Source: Phocaeicola barnesiae DSM 18169 = JCM 13652
Lineage (GTDB): Bacteria > Bacteroidota > Bacteroidia > Bacteroidales > Bacteroidaceae
Assembly (NCBI RefSeq): GCF_000374585.1
Contig: NZ_KB894650.1
Coordinates: 124,001 to 188,000 of the forward strand
DNA length: 64,000 nucleotides
Direction: 5' to 3'
Shown: piece after piece, positions 37,107 through 43,846 of the stretch
How positions within the stretch are numbered: position 1 is the first letter of the stretch
Layout: every line of letters starts with the position of its first letter
The notes under the pieces: model-generated
What the model was told of the DNA's origin: nothing
Database searches by the model: none
The model's input: only the letters and a program-made list of their open reading frames with translations
Program-made: the position numbers and the translations under genes

Positions 37107-38312
37107 TCAGAATATTGAGCATTCATCCTTATGCAGTCTTGGTTGGAAGCAATTAACGAACAAGGAAGCCACGGTAAAGGCAACTCCTACTCCTACCACG
37201 CCTGCCCATCCGTAATGTTGCCAAAACAGACCTGAAACGAACGTACCAGCAGAACCGCCCAGAAAGTAGATGGTCATATAAACGGTATTGACTCGGTTGA
37301 TAGCGGATGCATCAAGGGCGACCACGCTGGTCTGGTTGGACAGATGGATACATTGCATTCCTGCATCAATCAACAGGATAGCGACTATCATCCATACATA
37401 GCTGGCATTCCCCCAAAATGCCAAGAACCATGCAGCCAATACCACACATCCTCCGACAATAGAGAAGAACCTTGCGCCATACTTTTGGATATAGCCGCTG
37501 ATGAAAACCACCGTGGATGCACCTGCCAATCCGCACAAACCGAGTGCGCCGATAATATCGTCACTCGCAAAGAAAGGCTCTTGTTTCATCCGGAAAGCAA
37601 GGCAACTCCACAATGCGAAGAACGAAGCATAAGCCAATGCAGCCCTCAAAGAAGCGATACGCAAGTATGGGTATTGGGAGAGCAGGCGCAGCAAGGATTT
37701 CATCAATCCTGCATAAGTTTCTTGTGAACGGGCAGACAGCACGGGCAGCATCTTGTAAATCATCAGAAAGCATCCAAGCATAAACGCACAAGCGACGAAA
37801 TAAACGGAACGCCATCCCCAAACATCAGCGAGAAAGCCACTGAATACCCGTGAACCAAGAATGCCTATTAGCAGACAGGATTGTATAATCCCCACGTTGC
37901 GCACCTTGTGTGCGGGTGCTGAATGATAAGACACCAACGGGATGAAGAACTGCGGCATGACCGAAGACGCTCCGGCAAGCAAGGATGCACCCCATACCCA
38001 ATAGATGTCCGGGGAAATGGCTATGGCAAGCAATGCGCACGATGAAATGATATAATTGGTCAATATCAGCTGCTTTCGTGAAACCAAATCGCCAAGCGGA
38101 ATGACAAACACAAGTCCGACTACATAACCTATCTGGGTCAATGTCGCAACCATGCTGGCAGAAAAGTCGCTTACCCCAAAATCCTTTGCCATGCTGCCCA
38201 ACAAAGGCTGGTTGTAGTAGCAGTTGGCAACGGAAAGCCCGGTAGCGACTGCCATCAGAGCCAGCAGAGGTGCCGGAATGCCGTGGTTTTCTCTCAATTC
38301 ATATTTCATCAT
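37107..38312 (-). CDS. MFS transporter
   Basis: 401-residue major facilitator with 12 TM helices. The N-terminal half has ANCYYNQPLLGSMAKDFGVS and the loop motif GDLVSRKQLILTN (an A-motif variant), fitting the YgaY/drug-exporter-like branch. It starts 12 bp after the SMR stop, so it shares the SMR promoter. With the divergent Crp-type regulator it forms a small exporter module beside mobile-element debris. Substrate unknown. Confidence 0.88.
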   Translation of the reverse strand: MMKYELRENHGIPAPLLALMAVATGLSVANCYYNQPLLGSMAKDFGVSDFSASMVATLTQIGYVVGLVFVIPLGDLVSRKQLILTNYIISSCALLAIAISPDIYWVWGASLLAGASSVMPQFFIPLVSYHSAPAHKVRNVGIIQSCLLIGILGSRVFSGFLADVWGWRSVYFVACAFMLGCFLMIYKMLPVLSARSQETYAGLMKSLLRLLSQYPYLRIASLRAALAYASFFALWSCLAFRMKQEPFFASDDIIGALGLCGLAGASTVVFISGYIQKYGARFFSIVGGCVVLAAWFLAFWGNASYVWMIVAILLIDAGMQCIHLSNQTSVVALDASAINRVNTVYMTIYFLGGSAGTFVSGLFWQHYGWAGVVGVGVAFTVASLFVNCFQPRLHKDECSIF

Positions 38313-38324
38313 TTATTCCTCCTT

Positions 38325-38651
38325 TCAGTATGACACAACTTTCAATCCTATCAAGGAAGCAATGAGCGTGAACAGGAAGAAAAGCCGTATGGGAGTGGCC
38401 GGCTCTTTGAAAACGAATATCCCAATCAAGACCGTGCCGACCGCTCCGATACCCGTCCAAATGGCGTATGCCGTGCCCAAAGGCAAAGTCTGAACCGCTT
38501 TGGCAAGTAATGCCATACTCAATACCGTGGAAGCCAAGAAACCGCTTCCCCACAGATAAAAACCAATACCTGATGCCTCTCTCGTTTTTCCCAAGCAGAA
38601 TGTAAGGCTTACCTCAAACAATCCTGCCAATAATAAGATTATCCAATTCAT
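38325..38651 (-). CDS. Small multidrug resistance (SMR) family transporter
   Basis: 108-residue, four-helix SMR protein. It begins MNWIILLLAGLFEVSLTFCLG with the essential Glu13. The rest, ASTVLSMALLAKAVQTLPLGTAYAIWTGIGAVGTV and FKEPATPIRLFF, matches the EmrE/SugE/Gdx family. Functions range from quaternary-ammonium export to guanidinium export, and motifs alone do not decide here. First gene of a two-gene operon with the MFS transporter, divergent from the regulator at 38790. Confidence 0.92.
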   Translation of the reverse strand: MNWIILLLAGLFEVSLTFCLGKTREASGIGFYLWGSGFLASTVLSMALLAKAVQTLPLGTAYAIWTGIGAVGTVLIGIFVFKEPATPIRLFFLFTLIASLIGLKVVSY

Positions 38652-38676
38652 ACCAATGATTTATTAAATTCGGGTG

Positions 38677-38684
38677 CAAAAGTA
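38677..38684 (-). promoter_or_regulatory. -7 box TACTTTTG for the SMR-MFS operon
   Basis: Minus-strand TAnnTTTG match about 26 bp before the SMR ATG at 38651. Confidence 0.55.
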
Positions 38685-38704
38685 AGCAAGAAATCCCTGA
38701 CGGC

Positions 38705-38723
38705 TTTTTGCATTTGGCAAAAA
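38705..38723. promoter_or_regulatory. Candidate operator between SMR and Crp-type gene
   Basis: TTTTTGC (38705-38711) and GCAAAAA (38717-38723) form a 7-bp inverted repeat around ATTTG, midway between the two divergent -7 boxes. This is a natural place for the neighbouring Crp/Fnr-type regulator to act on both promoters. Confidence 0.45.
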
Positions 38724-38758
38724 ACAACCATTCATTTCCGTTTCCGTGTGCTATTTTA

Positions 38759-38766
38759 TAATTTTG
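38759..38766 (+). promoter_or_regulatory. -7 box TAATTTTG for the Crp-type gene
   Basis: Full TAnnTTTG match 23 bp before the ATG at 38790. The divergent SMR box is likewise followed by GCAC, giving mirrored TTTTGCAC sequences. Confidence 0.6.
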
Positions 38767-38789
38767 CACACCGATAAGAACTACGAACT

Positions 38790-39353
38790 ATGGATATAAA
38801 GGAAATCATCAACCAGAGATATGCTATGCCGGACGCGTCTTTGGACAAGTTGCGGCAATGCTTGACGGAAGTTTCGTATCCCAAAGGATTCCGCGTGCTG
38901 GAAAGCGGCAAGGTGGAGAAGAACATCTTTTTCATCAAGGAAGGCATTGTCCGCGCCTATACCTCGGTGGACGGGAAGGAAATTACCTTTTGGGTGGGCA
39001 AGGAAGGAGCGACCCTTGTTTCCATGAAAGGCTATGTAAATGACGAGCCGGGATATGAAACAATGGAGCTGATGGAAGATTCCGTCTTATATGTATTGAA
39101 AAGGAAAAAACTGAAAGAGTTGTTTTCGGAAGACTTGCACATCGCCAATTGGGGGCGGCGTTATGCGGAGATGGAGTTGCTTGCCACCGAGGAACGGTTG
39201 ATTTCCATGTTGTCCGCCATCGCCTCTGAACGTTATAAGGAGTTGTTGGAGAAAGAACCTGATTTGTTACAGCGATTGCCGTTGGGAAGCATCGCCACCT
39301 ATTTAGGCATCACACAGGCAAGTTTGAGTAGGATTCGGGCACAAATAAAATGA
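38790..39353 (+). CDS. Crp/Fnr family transcriptional regulator
   Basis: 187-residue regulator with an N-terminal cyclic-nucleotide-binding-type beta barrel (LESGKVEKNIFFIKEGIVRAY, VGKEGATLVSMKGYVN) and a C-terminal winged helix, LPLGSIATYLGITQASLSRIRAQI. There is no Fnr-type cysteine cluster, so an iron-sulfur oxygen sensor is unlikely. The ligand is unknown. It is divergent from the SMR-MFS exporters and probably controls them. Its stop is followed within 5 bp by the end of a relaxase fragment on the other strand. Confidence 0.9.
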   Translation: MDIKEIINQRYAMPDASLDKLRQCLTEVSYPKGFRVLESGKVEKNIFFIKEGIVRAYTSVDGKEITFWVGKEGATLVSMKGYVNDEPGYETMELMEDSVLYVLKRKKLKELFSEDLHIANWGRRYAEMELLATEERLISMLSAIASERYKELLEKEPDLLQRLPLGSIATYLGITQASLSRIRAQIK

Positions 39354-39357
39354 CGTT

Positions 39358-39700
39358 TCAACTAACTGAGGATAGCAAGCGGTTTTGGTCTGCCCCAAAC
39401 ACAAACTTGCTATTCTTCCGTTGGTATTTCGCCTCGGTCTTGGCGGCTTCCAGTTTCTCCGACTTGATGTCTTTCCGCACTTCGTCAAGCTGCCTTTCCG
39501 CTTGCTGTTGCTCGTTCTGTAATTGCCGCACGTTGGCTTCAAGTTCTCCCGTCTTTCGTTTCAGGTCACGGTAGTATTGGGCGGTGGTGGTGTGCCGTGC
39601 CTCCGAACCACGGACACCACGCTGCAAGCCGTACTTCGCCATCGCTGCGGCATAGCTGTCATGGTAGGCGATAAGCCTTTCACGGGTTAAGAGGTCATCG
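39358..39700 (-). pseudogene. MobV-type relaxase fragment
   Basis: The minus-strand frame from about 39700 reads DDLLTRERLIAYHDSYAAAM, then AKYGLQRGVRGSEARHTTTA and a coiled coil (LKRKTGELEANVRQLQNEQQ). I recognise this as an internal to C-terminal part of Pre/MobV-type mobilisation proteins from Bacteroides mobilisable elements. The N-terminal relaxase domain is absent. The last ~20 residues, after KTEAKYQRKNSKF, also look unrelated to the family. So both ends are broken: one meets an integrase scrap, the other abuts the Crp-type gene. Confidence 0.6.
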
Positions 39701-39913
39701 GCGCACAAGCTCAAGGTTCGTTTCCCTTGCCTCCAAACTCTTGCCTTTGGCACGGTTGCCCTTTGCATCCCAAAGTTCTTTTGAGATGCTCCGCTTGCAA
39801 CTGAACTGCGCCACCGTTCCGTTGATTGTAACCCGTCCCATGATGGGGACAGTTCCATTCTTCTCCTTGCTGCCGTTCGCATAGAACAGCACGCGAAATG
39901 TGCTCCTTGTCAT
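39695..39913 (-). pseudogene. Tyrosine integrase, N-terminal fragment only
   Basis: The 72-residue frame STFRVLFYANGSKEKNGTVP, IMGRVTINGTVAQFSCKRSI and KELWDAKGNRAKGKSLEARE is the arm-binding N-terminus of tyrosine recombinases carried by Bacteroides mobilisable and conjugative elements. The SAM-like core-binding and catalytic R-H-R-Y domains are gone. The sequence passes into relaxase coding DNA in another frame at about 39695-39711. It is a deletion scar of an integrated element and cannot be active. Confidence 0.75.
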
Positions 39914-39932
39914 ACTCGTTCTTTTTTGGTTG

Positions 39933-39940
39933 CAAAACTA
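39933..39940 (-). promoter_or_regulatory. -7 box TAGTTTTG ahead of the integrase fragment
   Basis: On the minus strand ATAGTTTTGC lies about 20 bp before the integrase ATG at 39913. It fits TAnnTTTG and also resembles the GTAnnTTTGC core used by CTnDOT-type integrases. Confidence 0.45.
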
Positions 39941-40179
39941 TAAATCAACGAGTTAAACCTTGACAAGCAAACCTACGCAGAGCGGCGCAAACGGAACGGT
40001 GACTGTTAAATCTGCATTTCTGACGGGTAACGATTAGGAAACCGTTCTCTTTCTCCAATCCGCTTTGAAACGTTATTCAGCCCTCTATCCAACTTCCGCG
40101 ATTTTCTCCTAACTACTTAATTCACAGATTACATTGCGTTAGTCTGCCGAATTTTGGAGGTTTTTCCATAGATTTTTTG

Positions 40180-40187
40180 TATGTTTG
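40180..40187 (+). promoter_or_regulatory. -7 box TATGTTTG ahead of AAA-ATPase copy 2
   Basis: Full TAnnTTTG match with TTTTG at 40152-40156 upstream. The ATG is 51 bp downstream at 40238. Confidence 0.55.
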
Positions 40188-40237
40188 TAGTTAGGATATA
40201 CAATATAGATTCATCAGCAACTTAATTCAGGTAGATT

Positions 40238-41791
40238 ATGAAAAGGAACTATCCGGTAGGCATACAAAGTTTTGAAGAAATTCGGAAAGGGAATTATTTT
40301 TATGTCGACAAGACCGCATTAATTTACAGACTTGCAACAAGTGGTAAATATTATTTCCTGAGCCGTCCCCGACGCTTCGGGAAAAGTCTGCTGATTTCTA
40401 CCCTGGAAGCTTACTTCCAAGGAAAGAAGGAACTATTCGAAGGACTTGCCATCGAAACTTTGGAAAAAGAATGGACCGAATACCCCATTCTGCACCTGGA
40501 CCTGAACACCAAGAAATACGAAAGCCGTCTCTCACTCAATGAAATCTTAAACCAACACCTTGAAAAATGGGAAGCTGCTTATGGTGACGAGAAAAAAGAC
40601 CGCTCACCGGAAGAGCGCTTCTCCCATATCATTGAGAAAATCAGCACCGTCACCGGCCGAAACGTAGTGATCCTCATCGACGAATACGACAAGCCCATGC
40701 TTCAGGCCATCGGCAACGAGGAGCTACTGACTGACTACCGCAACACACTAAAAGCATTCTACGGAGTACTGAAGAGTTGCGACCGCTACATCAAGTTTGC
40801 CCTGCTCACCGGTGTAACTAAGTTCAGCAAGGTCAGCGTGTTCAGTGACCTGAACAACCTGATGGATATTTCCATGGACAACCGCTTCGCCAACCTCTGT
40901 GGCATCACTGAAGAAGAACTTTACCGAGATTTTAAGGAAGACATCATCGAACTGGGAGAGAAGAACGGAATGACCGAACAAGAAACCAAAACCGAACTGA
41001 AAAAGACCTACGACGGATACCACTTTGTGGAGGACAGCGATGACATCTACAACCCGTTCAGCCTGCTGAACACATTCGCTAAAATGAAGTTCGGGAACTA
41101 CTGGTTCGAAACCGGTACCCCCACCTTTCTGGTAGAACTGCTCAAACACAGCCGTTACGACCTGCACCGACTGACCGAAGAAGTGGCTTCAGCCGACTCG
41201 TTGGGAGGAATAGACACCATGTATTCCAATCCGGTACCCATCCTCTATCAGAGCGGCTACCTGACCATCAAGGGATACGACAAGGAGTTCCAGGCCTATT
41301 ACCTGGGATTTCCCAACAAGGAAGTGGAGGAAGGATTCACCAAGTTCCTACTCCCCCGCTATGCCCACCTGGAAACAGGAAACTCTTCCTTCGAAATCAT
41401 GAACTTTGTGAAAGATGTACGTCAAGGCAATGCGGAGGCGTTCCTGAAACGTCTGCAAAGCTTCTTCGCAGACAGTCCCTACGAACTGGCACGTGACCTG
41501 GAGCTGCACTATCAGAATGTACTCTTCATTGTATTCAAGCTGTTAGGCTTTTATACCCAGGCCGAGTATCACACCTCCAACGGACGCATCGACATGGTGG
41601 TGAAAACGGACAAGTACATCTATGTCATGGAGTTCAAACTGGACGGAACTGCCGAAGAAGCCTTGCAGCAAATCAATGACAAGCACTATGCCCTACCCTT
41701 CGCAGCCGATTCACGCAAAGTGTATAAGATTGGGGTAAATTTCAGTAAAGAAACAAGAGGTATGGAAGGGTGGATAGTAGAAAATAAATAG
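40238..41791 (+). CDS. AAA-ATPase with C-terminal PD-(D/E)XK nuclease (copy 2)
   Basis: 517-residue paralogue of the protein at 19987, collinear over its full length and clearly similar. It has YPVGIQSFEEIRKGNYFYVD, Walker A SRPRRFGKSLLIST, Walker B VVILIDEYDKPML, the strongly conserved block LTGVTKFSKVSVFSDLNNLM, and C-terminal GRIDMVVKTDKYIYVMEFKL with the D...ExK nuclease signature. Both catalytic modules look intact. It sits directly beside mobile-element debris and is followed by a cluster of short repeats and a terminator. Cellular function unknown. Confidence 0.88.
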   Translation: MKRNYPVGIQSFEEIRKGNYFYVDKTALIYRLATSGKYYFLSRPRRFGKSLLISTLEAYFQGKKELFEGLAIETLEKEWTEYPILHLDLNTKKYESRLSLNEILNQHLEKWEAAYGDEKKDRSPEERFSHIIEKISTVTGRNVVILIDEYDKPMLQAIGNEELLTDYRNTLKAFYGVLKSCDRYIKFALLTGVTKFSKVSVFSDLNNLMDISMDNRFANLCGITEEELYRDFKEDIIELGEKNGMTEQETKTELKKTYDGYHFVEDSDDIYNPFSLLNTFAKMKFGNYWFETGTPTFLVELLKHSRYDLHRLTEEVASADSLGGIDTMYSNPVPILYQSGYLTIKGYDKEFQAYYLGFPNKEVEEGFTKFLLPRYAHLETGNSSFEIMNFVKDVRQGNAEAFLKRLQSFFADSPYELARDLELHYQNVLFIVFKLLGFYTQAEYHTSNGRIDMVVKTDKYIYVMEFKLDGTAEEALQQINDKHYALPFAADSRKVYKIGVNFSKETRGMEGWIVENK

Positions 41792-41796
41792 CACAG

Positions 41797-41876
41797 AAAA
41801 ACGTCCGCACGTTTTACTTCAAACGAACGGACAGTTTACTGAAAACATACGGACGTTTTGAATCAAACGTCCGCAC
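41797..41876. repeat. Cluster of direct and inverted ACGTCCG repeats
   Basis: AAACGTCCGCAC occurs at 41799-41810 and again at 41865-41876. The inverted form CGGACGTTTT is at 41850-41859, and a degenerate inverted copy (ACGGACAGTTT) lies near 41827-41837. The four copies fill the space between the AAA-ATPase stop and the terminator. Confidence 0.8.
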
Positions 41877-41885
41877 AAAATAAAG

Positions 41886-41925
41886 CTCCCGGAAATCACC
41901 TCTATCAAGAAGAGATTTCCGGGAG
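41886..41925. terminator. Terminator between AAA-ATPase copy 2 and the DUF4293 gene
   Basis: Perfect 12-bp arms CTCCCGGAAATC (41886-41897) and GATTTCCGGGAG (41914-41925) surround a 16-nt loop. They lie between convergent genes. Confidence 0.8.
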
Positions 41926-41979
41926 TATTTCATTTATCTTCTCCCTAACCTGTAGAGAGTTTCAAAGTCTGTAGGCAGA

Positions 41980-42429
41980 TTAACGCAGTCTTTCGTAAGC
42001 CTTTACCAGCATTTCATCCTTACCGATGGCACGGATAGCCAACCAGTCAAGAATGATAGAGATAAGCGGCAGAATGACCGTCCATGACGGAGTGAAACTG
42101 TTCTCACCTTTCAGCATGAAGACGAAGGTCACCAACGTTCCGTAATATCCCAGCAACAGGATGATGTTGAAGATGGTCAGACGAATCTGAAACATACGCT
42201 TCTTGTACAGGAAAATTGTTCCCAAAGTCACCACGGCCGACACCATCAGAATGGCAAACATGGCCCACGGAGCGTAATCGGCTGTTCCATCCGGAGCTAC
42301 CAGCGACAGGTTGTTGAAAACCGTAGCCGTATAGTCGGCTGCAACGAAACTTCCCACCGGAAGCGACATCATCACCACCATCAGGATAGCGACCACCAAC
42401 AGATAAACCGTTTGAATACGTTGTATCAT
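41980..42429 (-). CDS. DUF4293 family membrane protein
   Basis: 149-residue protein with four TM helices, matching the DUF4293 family of Bacteroidota: MIQRIQTVYLLVVAILM at the N-terminus and IILDWLAIRAIGKDEMLVKAYERLR at the C-terminus. No function is known. It is conserved downstream of the omega-like gene (21-bp gap) and belongs to the bamD-rpoZ transcript. Confidence 0.85.
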   Translation of the reverse strand: MIQRIQTVYLLVVAILMVVMMSLPVGSFVAADYTATVFNNLSLVAPDGTADYAPWAMFAILMVSAVVTLGTIFLYKKRMFQIRLTIFNIILLLGYYGTLVTFVFMLKGENSFTPSWTVILPLISIILDWLAIRAIGKDEMLVKAYERLR

Positions 42430-42450
42430 CGCGTTTCCTTCTAGATATGA

Positions 42451-42786
42451 TTATTGCAGTTTTTCTTTCTCTTTAGCCGGATTGCGGTAATATACCTTAC
42501 CTTCGATATACTCTTGCGTAGCAATCAAGGTAGGTTTCGGCAATTTCTCGTAATAACGTGAAATCTCAATCTGTTCTCTGTTTTCGAAAACTTCTTCCAG
42601 ATTGTCGTTGTACGAAGCAAATTCCTGCAATTTCTTGGAAAGATCATTCTTCATTTCCACTGCAATCTGGTTTGCACGCTTGCCAATGATCGCTACAGTT
42701 TCATAGATATTACCAGTATCTTCACACAGTTCCATCAAGTCACGGGTAACAGTAGTCGTAGGAGCATTTGTTTTCTTATAATCCAT
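42451..42786 (-). CDS. rpoZ: RNA polymerase omega-like subunit (Bacteroidota type)
   Basis: 111-residue Rpb6/omega-domain protein. The segment NIYETVAIIGKRANQIAVEM near residues 27-46 is the omega core that clamps the beta-prime C-terminus. The rest (EQIEISRYYEKLPKPTLIATQEYIEGK) is a Bacteroidota-specific extension. It lies between bamD and DUF4293 in the same operon, a common order in the phylum. Confidence 0.8.
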   Translation of the reverse strand: MDYKKTNAPTTTVTRDLMELCEDTGNIYETVAIIGKRANQIAVEMKNDLSKKLQEFASYNDNLEEVFENREQIEISRYYEKLPKPTLIATQEYIEGKVYYRNPAKEKEKLQ

Positions 42787-42817
42787 AATTCCTTAGTTAA
42801 TATATAATGTAATTATT

Positions 42818-43657
42818 TTATTCTTCTTCGGTCGTCTTGATATACTTGCTGGCATCCTTATAGATGTTTTCCACCTCTTTCATGTACTTGCTTTCAGGAA
42901 ATTCGTTCTTGAACGCGTAATATTCATCCACAGTTTCCAGCATACGTTCCTCCTTCTTCTCGATAACACTTTCCTTGGCCATATCGTACTTGGCACGCAG
43001 AATCAGGATAGAGAGTTCCTCGCGTAACTTGGTATACGGATAGTCCTTCAGGATATTCTGGGCAGTAACGATGGCGGCCAGGTAATTGTTACCTGTACTG
43101 GAATACACAGTATTTCCCGTATACGAGCCCAGATCATAATACAGCTTGGCAGACAGATATTCCTTCTCCACCAGTTTGTCCTGCAACTCGAAAATCATAT
43201 TCTGAGCCAGTTCCCGACGTTCGCTCCGTGGAAAATATTCCATGAACATCTGCAGTTCCTGAATGGCTTTGTACGTACTGCTCTGGTCCAGTTTAGGTTC
43301 CGGAGTATCCAGGTACAACGCTTTTCCACTGTTATAACGTGCCAGTTCCGTATAAGTACCTCGTGGATAAGTGGTATAATAAGTATTGAAATAATGTGAA
43401 GCTGTAACGTAGTCACCTTGATTAAAATAGGTCATCGCCAACATGTACAAGGATTCTTCCCCGTAAGCAGTACCTTTCATAATCGGAATCAACTCTTCCA
43501 GAATGGTAGCGGCTTTCGAATTCTGACCTTTGGCAAAATAGCTCTTGGCAGCTTCGTATTTATATTCGTAGTCTGTGCTTTTCAGCACCTTATTATACTC
43601 TCCACACGATGAGAAGACACCGGCGGAAAGGAGGGCCAATACTATGTATTTTTTCAT
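42818..43657 (-). CDS. bamD: Outer-membrane assembly lipoprotein BamD
   Basis: TPR lipoprotein of the BAM complex that inserts beta-barrel proteins into the outer membrane. From the ATG at 43657 it reads MKKYIVLALLSAGVFSSCGEY, a signal peptide with lipobox Cys18. TPR-like repeats follow (YEAAKSYFAKGQNSKAATIL, LAMTYFNQGDYVTASHYFNT), as is usual for the YfiO/BamD family. The frame extends three codons upstream to 43666 (MIDMKK), but the shorter start gives the cleaner signal peptide. It is the first gene of the bamD-rpoZ-DUF4293 operon. Confidence 0.92.
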   Translation of the reverse strand: MKKYIVLALLSAGVFSSCGEYNKVLKSTDYEYKYEAAKSYFAKGQNSKAATILEELIPIMKGTAYGEESLYMLAMTYFNQGDYVTASHYFNTYYTTYPRGTYTELARYNSGKALYLDTPEPKLDQSSTYKAIQELQMFMEYFPRSERRELAQNMIFELQDKLVEKEYLSAKLYYDLGSYTGNTVYSSTGNNYLAAIVTAQNILKDYPYTKLREELSILILRAKYDMAKESVIEKKEERMLETVDEYYAFKNEFPESKYMKEVENIYKDASKYIKTTEEE

Positions 43658-43676
43658 ATCAATCAATATAGTTGCG

Positions 43677-43707
43677 CAAAATTACTCTTTTTCAACGAAT
43701 AATACAA
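43677..43707 (-). promoter_or_regulatory. bamD promoter
   Basis: Minus-strand TAATTTTG (43684-43677) with a TTG (43707-43705) 20 bp upstream, a well-spaced Bacteroides -33/-7 pair. The ATG is about 20 bp downstream. Confidence 0.65.
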
Positions 43708-43846
43708 TACATCAATGTTTTTTAAGATTAATTTTTCCATGTTTATAGCCAAACGGAAAATTATGCGTATTTTTACACCCCTGCAGGATTTGTCCGCAAC
43801 GGCCCAATCCGCTCCAGGCATCCGATAACATGATAGATTGATTCCT

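Larger units (their letters stand above)
39914..40237. other. Intergenic region between integrase scrap and AAA-ATPase
   Basis: About 320 bp with two promoter boxes (39933-39940 minus, 40180-40187 plus) and no ORF or repeat that I can identify. The right boundary of the mobile remnant probably falls here. Confidence 0.5.

Noticed and set aside
37054..39940. Defined attL/attR sites for the mobile remnant
   Set aside because: The two GTAnnTTTGC-like sequences also fit ordinary -7 promoter boxes, which are frequent here. Without an empty-site comparison they cannot be called attachment sites.
41797..41876. CRISPR array
   Set aside because: Repeats are only 9-12 bp, in both orientations, with irregular spacing, and no cas genes are present.
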